Below, piece by piece: positions 29,826 to 38,577 of a DNA stretch of 64,000 nt. Origin of the DNA: an uncultured Bacteroidales bacterium. GTDB lineage: Bacteria > Bacteroidota > Bacteroidia > Bacteroidales > P3. The notes below the pieces were generated by a model. It was not told the origin of the DNA, searched no databases, and saw only the letters and a list, made by a program, of their open reading frames with translations. Every line of letters begins with the position of its first letter. Position 1 is the first letter of the stretch. The DNA lies in NCBI GenBank assembly GCA_947167075.1, contig CAMVGR010000001.1, positions 1-64,000 of the forward strand. Direction: 5' to 3'. The translations under genes and the position numbers were made by a program.

Positions 29826-29920
29826 GGATGGTACGGTGCATGTACGGTGCATGTACGGTGCATGTACGGTTCAAGTACGGTGCAGATGGGGCGTTAGGCT
29901 GAATTACAGGTGTTTATAAT
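29826..29920 (+). repeat. 11-bp phased tandem-repeat element, type 2, copy 2
   Basis: A degenerate unit at 29826-29836 is followed by three tgcatgtacgg units (29837-29847, 29848-29858, 29859-29869) and ttcaagtacgg (29870-29880). Then come a 20-nt spacer and a core gaattacaggtgtttataat at 29901-29920. The core resembles that of type 1 copy A (gaattacaatgggttacaaa). It lies 120 bp upstream of the M64 peptidase start and points away from it. Confidence 0.8.
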
Positions 29921-30035
29921 TGTGTTTTTCTGTATCTTGTTGTCAGTTAGTATGGTATGGATGGTGTGCCTGCTAGGATAGAGTCTATAGTTTGTGATTG
30001 AGCTTGTGCAAAGGTGCCGCGGATGTATTTATTTT

Positions 30036-30065
30036 TTGTATGTTTGCTTTTTTTTGTACTTTTGC
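30036..30065 (+). promoter_or_regulatory. Promoter of tsaC-panC
   Basis: TTG (30036-30038, inside a T-rich run) and TACTTTTGC (30057-30065) are about 18 nt apart. The start codon of the next gene lies 22 bp downstream. Confidence 0.65.
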
Positions 30066-30087
30066 AGTTTTAAAATTGGGTTGTTTT

Positions 30088-30708
30088 ATGTTGATAAAAC
30101 TGTATAATGAGAATCCTAACGTGCGGGAAGTGAGGCATGTGGCCGATGCTTTGCGATCGGGCGAGGTGGTGGTGATGCCCACCGACACGCTTTATTCTTT
30201 TGTCTGCTCGATGGAGCATAAGCGTGCTGTAGAGCAGATCGCCACACTGAAAGGATTCAAGGTGAAGCAGGCCAAGTATTCGATGCTCTGCTCAGACCTG
30301 AGCATGGCGAGCGAATATGTGAGGGCGATGGATCGCGATGTGTTCTCGCTGCTCAAACGTTGCCTCCCAGGGCCGTTCACGTTCATTATGGAAGCCAGTG
30401 GTGCTGTGCCTCGTGGCTACCAGAATGCCAACCATACCATTGGTATCCGTGTGCCCGACTGCGGCATTGCCCGTGCCGTGATCGAAGAGGTGGGAGCCCC
30501 TCTGATAGGCACTTCGGTGCGTCCGCTCGACGATGTAGACGACGAGCCGGAAAACTATACCGACCCCGAGCTGATACACGACCGCTTTGGCCACCGTGTA
30601 TGGGCTGTGATCGACGGTGGTATGGTAGCCCCCGAACCCTCCACCGTCGTCGACTGCTCCGACGGCATCGAGATTGTTCGTCAGGGGAAGGGCTACGTTG
30701 AAATATAG
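30088..30708 (+). CDS. Threonylcarbamoyl-AMP synthase (Sua5/YciO/YrdC family)
   Basis: A 206-residue YrdC-fold protein. Members make threonylcarbamoyl-AMP for tRNA t6A. Visible family features: EVVVMPTDTLYSFVC near the N-terminus, KGFKVKQAKYSMLCSDLS, LPGPFTFIMEAS, and TIGIRVPD. The usual KR.....P motif is altered (KVKQAKY, where TsaC has KRP), so it fits the YciO-like branch and the t6A role is less certain. The start is the ATG just downstream of the promoter; the open frame extends upstream past that promoter without conservation. Confidence 0.82.
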   Translation: MLIKLYNENPNVREVRHVADALRSGEVVVMPTDTLYSFVCSMEHKRAVEQIATLKGFKVKQAKYSMLCSDLSMASEYVRAMDRDVFSLLKRCLPGPFTFIMEASGAVPRGYQNANHTIGIRVPDCGIARAVIEEVGAPLIGTSVRPLDDVDDEPENYTDPELIHDRFGHRVWAVIDGGMVAPEPSTVVDCSDGIEIVRQGKGYVEI

Positions 30709-30730
30709 AAATCAGAATCAACCATTAGGA

Positions 30731-31633
30731 ATGAAACAGATACAGAAATCCGCCGACCTGCAGCAGGCCGTGCACGAAGCCAAAGAGAAAGGCCTGCAGA
30801 TAGGCCTGGTGCCCACCATGGGCGCCTTACATGAAGGTCACCTCTCGCTCATCGAGAGGGCATTGAAGGAAAACGACCTTGTCGTCGTCTCCCTCTTTGT
30901 CAATCCCATCCAGTTCAACAATAAGGAGGACCTCGAGAAGTATCCCCGCACCATCGAAGCCGACCTGGAACTCATCCAAGGACTCATAGGCCGTGTTAAG
31001 GCCAAAGCCACCGAACTGCTGGCCTTCACGCCCTCGGTCGAGGAAATGTACCCCGACGGCGAGCCGACCGAGATCGTTTACCACTTCGGCCCTGTCGAGG
31101 AGGTGATGGAAGGTCCGCGACGTCCGGGCCACTTCAATGGGGTGGCCGTCGTGGTGCGACGCCTGTTCGACCTCGCACAGCCCACCCGTGCCTACTTCGG
31201 CGAGAAGGACTACCAGCAGATTGCTATCATCCGTGCCCTGTTAGAACAAATCAAGTATCCCATCGAGCTCGTCGCATGCCCTATCGTGCGTGCCGACGAC
31301 GGCCTAGCCTTGAGCAGCCGCAACAAGCGCCTCTCTCCTGCCGCTCGCCAAATGGCTCCTGCCATCAATGCCACCCTCGAGCAGGCTGCAGAGATGGCCG
31401 AATATGAGGAGGTGGACGATGTGAAGGAGTGGGTGCTCGATACCCTCAGCTCGTGGCACGAGGTGAACGACTGCGGCGAGGGGCTGAAGTTCGAGCCCGA
31501 ATACTTCGAGATTGTCGATGCCCGTACCCTGCAGCCCATCGCCGACTGGGACGAGGCAGGCGACCTCGGTGCCGTGGGTTGCATCGCCGTCTGGCTCGAT
31601 GGCGTGCGCCTGATAGACATCGTCAAGTTCTAG
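30731..31633 (+). CDS. panC: Pantothenate synthetase
   Basis: A 300-residue ligase joining pantoate and beta-alanine. It has the HxGH-type motif (VPTMGALHEGHLSLI), VSLFVNPIQF, FNGVAVVVRRLFD, ARAYFGEKDYQQ-like sequence (TRAYFGEKDYQQIAII) and the KMSKS-equivalent LSSRNKRLS. The start ATG lies 22 bp after the previous stop. An insertion around 90-120 makes it slightly longer than the 280-residue average. Confidence 0.95.
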   Translation: MKQIQKSADLQQAVHEAKEKGLQIGLVPTMGALHEGHLSLIERALKENDLVVVSLFVNPIQFNNKEDLEKYPRTIEADLELIQGLIGRVKAKATELLAFTPSVEEMYPDGEPTEIVYHFGPVEEVMEGPRRPGHFNGVAVVVRRLFDLAQPTRAYFGEKDYQQIAIIRALLEQIKYPIELVACPIVRADDGLALSSRNKRLSPAARQMAPAINATLEQAAEMAEYEEVDDVKEWVLDTLSSWHEVNDCGEGLKFEPEYFEIVDARTLQPIADWDEAGDLGAVGCIAVWLDGVRLIDIVKF

Positions 31634-31665
31634 GATATCCCTTGCGGATACCGATGTAAATGTCT

Positions 31666-31709
31666 AAGGGGCGACAGGAACCGTTGACCGGTTGTCTTGT
31701 CGCCCCTTT
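31666..31709 (+). terminator. Intrinsic terminator after panC
   Basis: AAGGGGCGACA (31666-31676) pairs with TGTCGCCCCTT (31698-31708), with an inner CCG/CGG step. A short T run follows. It also sits at the end of the convergent minus-strand operon. Confidence 0.8.
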
Positions 31710-31734
31710 AGCGTTGAAAAAAAAGGAGAAGGGC

Positions 31735-32592
31735 CTATCTGATCATCCATTTCAGACCTACCGAGGTGTAGGTCTCCATCATGCCCAGGTTGGAGTGTGA
31801 GCCGCCAGCCAGGCCTGCGCGAAGCTGCATCTGCAGGGCATCGGTGGCCTGCCAGTTCATCTCGGCACGGCCCCAGCCGTCTTCCATGCCGATGCTCACC
31901 ATCATCCTACGTGTGGGCAACCAGCGGGCAAAGAGGCTGTATTGGATGCCTCGGCTCCTCTTGACGATGCCCAGCGGCGGTGGAAATGAGGAGAATCCTA
32001 GCGAGTAGTCCAGCACCCAGTGTTGGCCCAGGCGGTTGCGTAATTCCAGCCCCTCGTAGTGCATTGTTGAACCTGCTGAATACCGTTTTCTATTGTCGAT
32101 TATCTGTATGGGTTGCCACAGTTCGACGCGCAGCGCCATCTGTGGTATCCACCCTTTTCCTTCGAAGAAACAGTATTTAGCACCCATCTTGGGGGCAAAA
32201 CTCCTGTATGTTTGTTTGTCTTCGAGGTTCTTCAATCGAAAACGGTCATGTATGGATTCGGCTTCGATGCCTAGAGCCAGCTCGAATCTCTTACCTATGC
32301 CGTAACGCAGCATCTCGTCGGCCTCCAGCAGGTGCGAAATGATGATGCCGTTTGTGTAACTGCAGTCGGCGGCATACACGGCAATGTTATCGATGCTATG
32401 TCTCCATCCCAGCTGGAATTCGAGCAGCATATGGCGTGCCCCAAGGGTGCCCGGGCCGGTGGTGTTGAGCATTGGGTTGGTGTCGGGTTGGGAGGATTGG
32501 TGCAACAGGTCGATCTGTGCATGGGCCGGGGTGGTTGCACACAGGATGGCGAGTCCCAGGGCTAGGAGGGTTTGTTTGGTGTTTGCTTTCAT
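31735..32592 (-). CDS. Outer-membrane beta-barrel protein, function unknown
   Basis: A 285-residue protein with signal peptide (MKANTKQTLLALGLAILC, cleavage after AHA). Alternating hydrophobic/aromatic strands (LLEFQLGWRHS, YSLFARWLPTRRMMVSIGMEDG) and a terminal strand ending SVGLKWMIR indicate an outer-membrane barrel. The conserved start of the mature part (LNTTGPGTLGARHMLLE) resembles the transporter-like MetA/phenol pathway barrel group. It follows a second barrel gene by 24 bp. Confidence 0.6.
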   Translation of the reverse strand: MKANTKQTLLALGLAILCATTPAHAQIDLLHQSSQPDTNPMLNTTGPGTLGARHMLLEFQLGWRHSIDNIAVYAADCSYTNGIIISHLLEADEMLRYGIGKRFELALGIEAESIHDRFRLKNLEDKQTYRSFAPKMGAKYCFFEGKGWIPQMALRVELWQPIQIIDNRKRYSAGSTMHYEGLELRNRLGQHWVLDYSLGFSSFPPPLGIVKRSRGIQYSLFARWLPTRRMMVSIGMEDGWGRAEMNWQATDALQMQLRAGLAGGSHSNLGMMETYTSVGLKWMIR

Positions 32593-32616
32593 TGTAATGG
32601 TAATATATATTGTTAA

Positions 32617-33414
32617 TTAAAGAAAGATGGTCATTCCGGCGGTGTACACGGGCTCGTCGATGAGTGGGTCGCGGTAGGTGGGCAGCAGGTCTACGAAGAA
32701 ACGCACCCCGTGAATAAGGCCCAGGACGTCGGTCGAGAGCGTAAGGCCCAGCTCCAGTTTCCACGGCAACAGGGTGGGGTCGTTGTCGGCTGTCTCGTCA
32801 TTACCTACATAGATGCCGATGCTTTCCGAGTGTGGACCAATGACGGTGCGTTCCACCTCTGTCGTCTCGACAAAGATCCTGCTGGAGATCGAGTAGCCTG
32901 CATAGAGGTCGATGGTGATGCCCAATTGGCGTGGTTCGCGCGGCCAGGGGTACCAGGTGGCCTCCAGCGGTATGCCGATATAGTTGCGCCAGGAATAGGC
33001 TTTTGTGTTTCCCGCGAGGGGGATAGGGGCGAAGTCGATGCCGTGGATAATAGGGGTGTTTATCTGCACGGCATGGTATAGGGGGTCGAAGTGCAGGTCG
33101 TAGCGCAGGCCTGTCCCCAATCGCCAGTGCGGCGACACGCGGTAGTGCAGCACCAGGGGCACCTGCACCAGCAGTCCGTAGCGGCTGAAGTAGGGCGATT
33201 CGAAGTAGTCGGTGGTGTACAGGTTTCCCCCTGCGGAAATGCCCAAGTCCAAACTCCAGCGGGGCTGGTTGTCCCACCATTGCTTGTTGGCGGCAGCGAT
33301 GCTGTCGGACGTGGCATGTGCCCCGGTCAACTCCACCGAGCGTTGCAGCATCATCTGTGCCTCACCGGTGGCTGTCAAGGCAAGCAAGGCTATTGTGCAA
33401 AGAATCCGTTTCAT
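32617..33414 (-). CDS. Outer-membrane beta-barrel protein, function unknown
   Basis: A 265-residue protein with signal peptide (MKRILCTIALLALTATGEAQ). The body carries typical barrel strands (RWSLDLGISAGGNLYTTDYF, WRLGTGLRYDLHF) and ends AGMTIFL. It lies directly after the sigma/anti-sigma pair, so it may be a target or signal source of that regulon (inference). Confidence 0.6.
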   Translation of the reverse strand: MKRILCTIALLALTATGEAQMMLQRSVELTGAHATSDSIAAANKQWWDNQPRWSLDLGISAGGNLYTTDYFESPYFSRYGLLVQVPLVLHYRVSPHWRLGTGLRYDLHFDPLYHAVQINTPIIHGIDFAPIPLAGNTKAYSWRNYIGIPLEATWYPWPREPRQLGITIDLYAGYSISSRIFVETTEVERTVIGPHSESIGIYVGNDETADNDPTLLPWKLELGLTLSTDVLGLIHGVRFFVDLLPTYRDPLIDEPVYTAGMTIFL

Positions 33415-33435
33415 GTTTATCTTCTTTTTATAGGT

Positions 33436-34101
33436 TTATAATAGGTTGAAAGATAGTACCACGCCGTTCATTTGGCTGGGTTCTGCGCGTTGGAAAATGC
33501 TCGCAATGAAGCTACGCTTATGTTCCTGTGGCTCGAGCGGTTCGGAACTTGCGTTGTCGGTTACCAGCGTTTTCCCCTCCAGGAGCCCTTCTTCAGTCAC
33601 GGGTAGGATGGGCTCTGTCTCCACGCTGTCGTTCGCTTGTGGCGCGGTTTCTTCCGCCAAAAGCACTGTCGTCACCTGTTCCTCGGGCTGTTCCTCAGGC
33701 TGTTCCTCAGGCAGGGACTCTTCTACGAGGGGTTCCTCCATGGGCGCCACTGCTTTCACTACACGCTTTGCATCGCTGCGGTGGACGCTGGGTTTGGCGA
33801 CGGGAATCGTGGTGTCGATGGCCTCAGGTGTCAGGGTCGGCACCTTGGCCTCGGCCACCATCGGCTGCGGTTCCGCGGTGGGGAGGAGCCAGAGGCGTGC
33901 GGCTGTGCCGGCGAAGAAGAGTAGACAGGCGGCCGCTGCCGCGCGGGCACCCCACCACCAGAAGCTGTGCTGCTTGCTCTCGGTGGCGGCCATGCGGTCG
34001 ATCATGTCGCCCAGCTCCTGCTGGCGGCGCTCGTCGCGGCCGGCGTGCTCGAGGGCTTCGAGTAGATGCTCCAGATCCATGTTATGTTTATCGGTTTTCA
34101 T
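33436..34101 (-). CDS. Single-span membrane protein, probable anti-sigma factor
   Basis: A 221-residue protein following the ECF sigma gene, overlapping its end by 14 nt; an ATG at 34080, 7 nt after the sigma stop, is an equal choice. A cytoplasmic part of about 45 residues is followed by one membrane helix (WWWGARAAAAACLLFFAGTAARLWLL) and a long periplasmic tail rich in Pro and Glu with three EEQP-type repeats. This layout is that of anti-sigma factors, but no FecR or zinc-ZAS motif is present, so the assignment rests on position and topology. Confidence 0.6.
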   Translation of the reverse strand: MKTDKHNMDLEHLLEALEHAGRDERRQQELGDMIDRMAATESKQHSFWWWGARAAAAACLLFFAGTAARLWLLPTAEPQPMVAEAKVPTLTPEAIDTTIPVAKPSVHRSDAKRVVKAVAPMEEPLVEESLPEEQPEEQPEEQVTTVLLAEETAPQANDSVETEPILPVTEEGLLEGKTLVTDNASSEPLEPQEHKRSFIASIFQRAEPSQMNGVVLSFNLL

Positions 34102-34582
34102 ATTCCAGTATAATTTGTTTCAGTGTACTATAGGCTCGCGAGAGGAGGGTGTAGACGTTGCCCGAAGTAATGTGCAACTCCTGGGCGATTCGGTCGGTGT
34201 CGGCATTCTCGAGGTGCTTCAGGCGGATGACTTGGGCCTGTCGCTCGGGCAGGCGACCGACCATCTGCAGGGCCAGCCGCAGGCGCTCCTCGCCGGCGTC
34301 AGCCTCCTCCTCGGCCAGAGCCAGGGTGCGCTCGTCGATCTCGACGGTGGGCTTGCGCTTGCGCAGCAGGTCCACACAGCGGCGTTTGACCAGCGTGATG
34401 CACCACGCCTCGCGGTTGACCACTCGCCGCAGCTTCTCTCGCTCGTTCCACAGGGTGACGAAGCAGTCCTGCACCACATCGGCAGCGTCGTCCTCGTTGC
34501 CCAGCAGGGCTTCGGCCATGCGCTGCATGGCGGGCTGCAAGGGCAGATAGTCGAGTTTGAACTGTTCCGTTTCCTGTTTCAT
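34088..34582 (-). CDS. RNA polymerase ECF-type sigma-70 factor
   Basis: A 164-residue ECF sigma factor. Region 2 is visible as DVVQDCFVTLWNEREKLRRV (about 35-55), region 4 as RLALQMVGRLPERQAQVIRLK...ELHITSGNVYTLLSRAYSTLKQIIL with the helix-turn-helix. It lies upstream of an apparent anti-sigma gene and two outer-membrane barrel genes in the same direction. Confidence 0.9.
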   Translation of the reverse strand: MKQETEQFKLDYLPLQPAMQRMAEALLGNEDDAADVVQDCFVTLWNEREKLRRVVNREAWCITLVKRRCVDLLRKRKPTVEIDERTLALAEEEADAGEERLRLALQMVGRLPERQAQVIRLKHLENADTDRIAQELHITSGNVYTLLSRAYSTLKQIILEYENR

Positions 34583-34636
34583 ACCTAGTAGTCGAAGCAG
34601 GTGGCGAAATCTTACACGGAGGAAAGAGAAAAAGTT

Positions 34637-35053
34637 TTAGAGCAGCGTCCTCAGGGCCATCTCGTAACCCTGAAGGCCGAGGCCGCATATCATGCCTCGG
34701 CAGGCATTGGTGACGAGCGAGTGGTGGCGGTAGTCTTCGCGGGCGAAGATGTTGCTTAGGTGCACCTCCACCTTCTGGGCGGGTACTGCCAGCAGTGCAT
34801 CGTGCAGGGCCACCGAGGTGTGGCTGTAGCCTCCGAGATTCACTATCAGACCATCGGCAGCGAAGCCCTCGCGCTGAATGATGTCTATCAGTTCGCCCTC
34901 TATATTGCTTTGGAAATAGGCGATTTGTACTTCTGGAAAAGACTCCTGCAGGTGGGAAATGCACTCTTCCATGGTGATGCTGCCATAGACCTCGGGCTCG
35001 CGTTTGCCTGTGAGGTTGAGGTTGGGACCGTTGATGATACAGATTTTTTTCAT
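34637..35053 (-). CDS. aroQ: 3-dehydroquinate dehydratase, type II
   Basis: A 138-residue dodecameric-type dehydroquinase of the shikimate pathway. Catalytic Arg and Tyr are R18 and Y23 in GKREPEVYG; the substrate loop reads LIVNLGGYSHTSVALHDAL (Leu replaces the usual Pro); VEVHLSNI holds the catalytic His. It lies upstream of the sigma gene (54-bp gap). Confidence 0.93.
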   Translation of the reverse strand: MKKICIINGPNLNLTGKREPEVYGSITMEECISHLQESFPEVQIAYFQSNIEGELIDIIQREGFAADGLIVNLGGYSHTSVALHDALLAVPAQKVEVHLSNIFAREDYRHHSLVTNACRGMICGLGLQGYEMALRTLL

Positions 35054-35302
35054 ACAAATAAAAACGCGATTTGTCTCTAGATATTGTGCTTTGGTGTTGT
35101 TTTACAGCAAACTATTGCTGTCCGACAAGCAATGGCTGCCCTTCTGCCCAATGTGGGCGACCACACATACCATCATGGTCGGGTAGCCACCGCCGTCGTC
35201 AGCCGGTCTGCACCCCCGCTGGTTGCCGATGCCGCACCTGCATCCTTGGTATGTCCTCGTCTTGCCGATCTGTCTTTTCCTAACCATATCTTTGCTTCCG
35301 CC

Positions 35303-35450
35303 TACTCATCTCTTACTCGAATAATAGATGAGTAAAAGATGACTAGGAGATGAGTAAGAGATGAGTAAGACTTGGTCTATCCTTATGTTTGTTTTACAGA
35401 TAGTTAAGAAAACGGAAAAATGGCCCATTTTTGCCCCTTTTTTTCGTTCG
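35303..35450 (+). repeat. 11-bp phased tandem-repeat element, type 1, copy B
   Basis: Units at 35327-35337, 35338-35348, 35349-35359 and 35360-35370 (gatgagtaaaa, gatgactagga, two gatgagtaaga). The spacer is cttggtctatccttatgttt (35371-35390) and the core gttttacagatagttaagaa (35391-35410), followed by a T-rich tail. A left arm, tactcatctcttactc (35303-35318), is the reverse complement of the two last units, so a hairpin of about 16 bp is possible. It lies 274 bp upstream of aroQ and points away from it. Confidence 0.9.
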
Positions 35451-35517
35451 GCCTGGCAAAAAGATATATCGGCTTCGCGATGCAATAAATGGATGGTTCG
35501 CCACGTTATAACAACGT

Positions 35518-36756
35518 ATGAGAATTCTGCATTTTGTTCTCCTTGGGGTGCTTTTTGCACTCGTCGGCTGGTTTCTGTGGATAATCAGCAAGCCTGGCCG
35601 CTACCGGCTGACAGGCAGCATGCAGGAGGAGCAGTTGGATGCCATGCTCTCAGCCGACTCGGTAGGAGGAAATCATATCACAATATTTACGGATGGTGTC
35701 CCGCTTCGCGATGCTGTGGTTGCCGACATGCAGAACGTAAGCAGTAGTATCCACCTGCAGTTCTTTAAGCTGGAAGACGATGTGTCGGGCCGCCACCTGG
35801 CATCGCTCATGGCAGAGAAGGTGGCTGCCGGTGCAGAAGCCCGTGTGCTGTACGACGACTTCATGTGCTATCGCTGGAGGAGCTTCTACCGTAGAATGCG
35901 TGCCACCGGTGTGCAGACAGCAGGATTCAACCCCGTACACTGGCCGATACCCACCAAGCGGGACTACTACCGCAATCATCGCAAGTGTATTGTCCTCGAC
36001 GGCAAGGTGGCATACCTCGGTGGATACAACTTGGCCGACCGCTATGTACATGGTCTTGAGTGGGGTCGATGGCGCGACACCATGATCAGGATCGAGGGGC
36101 CGGCTGTGGCACAGGTGCAGCGTATGTTCTTGGCCGACTGGTGTTTTGCCACAGGCTGCCTGCCCTCGTTGCCCCGACTGTTCCCACTGCTAGTGCCTGT
36201 GGGACAGATGCCTATCAGGGTGGTGGCTTCGGGGCCTATTGGCGACGGACCCACGCTGCTCGATGCCTACTGTCGATTGCTCGACGATGCCCAGCAGTAT
36301 GTGTGGTTCGAGTCGCCCTACTTCATCCCTCCCTCATCCCTGCTCGACTCCATCATAAAGGCAGCCGAAAGGGGAGTGGACGTGCGCGTGCTGCAGCCCC
36401 CACGCGGCGATAATGGTGAGACGACACAGTGGGCTTCGAAGAGATACTATGCCGAAGCGATGCGCAGTGGGGTGAAGATAGGGGTATACGCTCCAGGGTT
36501 CCTCCATTCTAAAATCATCGTCAGCGACGACCGCGTGGGAGTGGTCGGCTCGTGCAATATCGACTACCGCAGTCTCCTACTCTGCGAGGAGGTGGCGGCA
36601 GTGGTGGCGGACAGCGAGTTTGCCTGCCAGCTGCGCGATGTCTTCCTCGCCGACGAGTCGGAGTCGCACTATATCGATCCTGCCGAGTGGAACCAGAGGC
36701 CGATAGGCCACCGCCTCGCCGAAGTGTCGGCAGGTATCATCGCCAAACTACTCTAA
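35518..36756 (+). CDS. Cardiolipin synthase-like phospholipase D protein
   Basis: A 412-residue protein with an N-terminal membrane helix (about 3-24) and two HKD motifs: H154/K156/D161 (NHRKCIVLDG) and H330/K332/D337 (LHSKIIVSDD), each followed by the usual Gly-Asn (GGYN, GSCN). This is the bacterial cardiolipin synthase layout. It is followed 3 bp later by a CDP-alcohol phosphatidyltransferase, which supports a role in phospholipid synthesis. Confidence 0.88.
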   Translation: MRILHFVLLGVLFALVGWFLWIISKPGRYRLTGSMQEEQLDAMLSADSVGGNHITIFTDGVPLRDAVVADMQNVSSSIHLQFFKLEDDVSGRHLASLMAEKVAAGAEARVLYDDFMCYRWRSFYRRMRATGVQTAGFNPVHWPIPTKRDYYRNHRKCIVLDGKVAYLGGYNLADRYVHGLEWGRWRDTMIRIEGPAVAQVQRMFLADWCFATGCLPSLPRLFPLLVPVGQMPIRVVASGPIGDGPTLLDAYCRLLDDAQQYVWFESPYFIPPSSLLDSIIKAAERGVDVRVLQPPRGDNGETTQWASKRYYAEAMRSGVKIGVYAPGFLHSKIIVSDDRVGVVGSCNIDYRSLLLCEEVAAVVADSEFACQLRDVFLADESESHYIDPAEWNQRPIGHRLAEVSAGIIAKLL

Positions 36757-36759
36757 TTC

Positions 36760-37479
36760 ATGACAAAGATGACTGAAATGCACGAAATAAAACAGGCCGA
36801 ACGGATCCAGACTTCGTTCATCAATGCTCTCGAACATAAAGCCCTCGTCTGGCTGGCACGCCGGCAACCGCGCTGGGTCACCTCCGACCTCCTTACCGTT
36901 GTTGGCACCGTTGGAGCCTTTCTTACGGGTCTGGGATTCTACCTCACACGCTTCGATATAGAGTGGCTGTGGCTCAGTGTGGTAGGCCTTGGTATCAACT
37001 GGTATGGCGATTCGCTCGATGGCACATTGGCCAGGGTACGCAATCGCCAACGCCCCCTCTATGGCTACTACCTCGACCACACGGTCGACTGCATCAACGA
37101 GGCACTGATGTTTGTCGGTGCTGGCCTCTCGCCGCTGGTCCATCTCGACATGGCCCTGGCTGTATTCATCCTCTATCTGGTGATGACAATCAACGTCAGT
37201 ATCAATGCTCACCTGAAGAGCGAGTTCCGCCTCACCTATGCCAAGCTTGGCCCTACCGAATTCCGCATACTCATCGCCTTGGGATGTCTGACGGTCATTC
37301 TCTTCCCATCGCTGGCCGAATACAGGATGACGATCAGCGTGGCTGGGCATGGCGGTGAGTTTACCATGCTTGATATGCTGACCTTCGTTATCATCGCACT
37401 CCTCACGGCTATCTATATCAGCAGTGTGGTGTCGGATGCCCGCCACTATTCCCGCATCGATCCTCCAAAGAAGAATTGA
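36760..37479 (+). CDS. CDP-alcohol phosphatidyltransferase family protein
   Basis: A 239-residue membrane enzyme with the family signature DGTLAR, nine residues, G-YYL-D-HTV-D (inside GDSLDGTLARVRNRQRPLYG), the site for metal and CDP-lipid. Several membrane helices follow. It transfers a phosphatidyl group from a CDP-lipid to an alcohol; the alcohol cannot be told from the sequence. Its pairing with a PLD-type synthase suggests a role in cardiolipin or phosphatidylglycerol synthesis. Confidence 0.87.
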   Translation: MTKMTEMHEIKQAERIQTSFINALEHKALVWLARRQPRWVTSDLLTVVGTVGAFLTGLGFYLTRFDIEWLWLSVVGLGINWYGDSLDGTLARVRNRQRPLYGYYLDHTVDCINEALMFVGAGLSPLVHLDMALAVFILYLVMTINVSINAHLKSEFRLTYAKLGPTEFRILIALGCLTVILFPSLAEYRMTISVAGHGGEFTMLDMLTFVIIALLTAIYISSVVSDARHYSRIDPPKKN

Positions 37480-37515
37480 CTTCGAAGTAACTAGACCGAC
37501 CGATACAAAACAGTA

Positions 37516-37597
37516 AGGGTGTCTCATAGGTGTATTGTGCCCCGATAGTTTTTTATGTACAACTTTTTGGGGACACATCCAACCAATGAGACACCCT
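37516..37597 (+). terminator. Long hairpin after the CDP-alcohol transferase gene
   Basis: AGGGTGTCTCAT (37516-37527) is the exact reverse complement of ATGAGACACCCT (37586-37597), with an inner GTGCCCC/GGGG-a-CAC stem at about 37537-37575. It lies between convergent genes and can act on both strands. Confidence 0.65.
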
Positions 37598-37619
37598 CCT
37601 TCTCCTGGCTGCGGCAGTG

Positions 37620-38507
37620 CTAGTGCACTGCGGTTAGCAGAATCAGCTGCCCCAGAAGGTGTTGCTGCCGTCGTCGGTCCAGCCGGAGCGGTTGTTGTAG
37701 TCTTCTATCTGCTCGCTGCCCCAGCATGCCTCCAAAGCAGAGGCTCGATTGAATCTCTCCACCATCATAGTACATGTTGAAGTTGGTAACGCGGCAGTTC
37801 GTCATCGTGATTCCACGGCACGTTCCAACCATGCCGCCCATTCTGTGTGTGCTGCTGGTAAGGTTAGTCTTGTTTTCCACCGTGGGGCTGGTAATTGTGC
37901 AGTTGCTGATGATCAGATCCATATTATATGCCGAGACAAGGGGTCCGATGTAGAATGCATCGGTGTTGACCAACAGTTTCGGATTGTACAGGGTAAGATT
38001 CTTGATATTGCCCGTAGACCGGAACATGCCGCAGTAGGCACCGGCGCTGTTGATGCGCAGATTGCTTATGGTGTGGTCCTGCCTGTCGAATTCTTGGCAG
38101 CTATAGATTCTCGTGAAGTCGCTATACGTAGATGAGGAGGCATCGAAATCTCTTACGACCTTGAATTTGGCGGAGTACAACTCGCTGTAGCTACTCGTGG
38201 TGTGGGTCGCGCTGCTAGTGGTGAGGGCGCTGCTGCAGATGCTGGCGGGGTAGATGGCGCGGATGGGCGTGGTGAACGTGCCCGATGCCGAGGCCGACGT
38301 GCCGCCGCTGTAGCTGATGGTCACATCGCTGTTGTCGTTGATGTACACCTTCTCGCCATCGACCCAATACGAGGCAAGGCCGTCGACGGCCAGCTTGGTG
38401 GCTTTGTTGTTTTGGAATCCCTCGGCGATGAGGTTGAGCCGAGTCAGTTCTTGTTGTTCTTTTTGGCACGAGCCGAAGAGCGCACTAACAGATATTAGCG
38501 CAACCAC
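37620..38507 (-). pseudogene. GLUG-like secreted lipoprotein with apparent single-base frameshift
   Basis: A 295-codon frame. A lipobox (SALFGSC) follows a hydrophobic segment; the middle shows repeats of the ISNLRI...GMFRSTGNIKNLTL and GGMVGTCRGITMTNC type seen in GLUG-motif surface proteins. After CFGGMLG the frame turns into an Arg/Gln-rich tail (QRADRRLQQPLRLDRRRQ) unlike the rest. Removing one G from the GGGG run (plus strand CCCC 37719-37722) restores SEQIEDYNNRSGWTDDGSN followed by TFWGS and a stop at 37643. So there is either a real frameshift or a base error. No ATG precedes the signal; the start is GTG or another rare codon. Confidence 0.6.
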
Positions 38508-38577
38508 CCCAAGAATGGGTGTGTAATAATTTGATTTTTATTACTTTAATAAAAGTTGGTTAATGGTTTCCTCTTCT

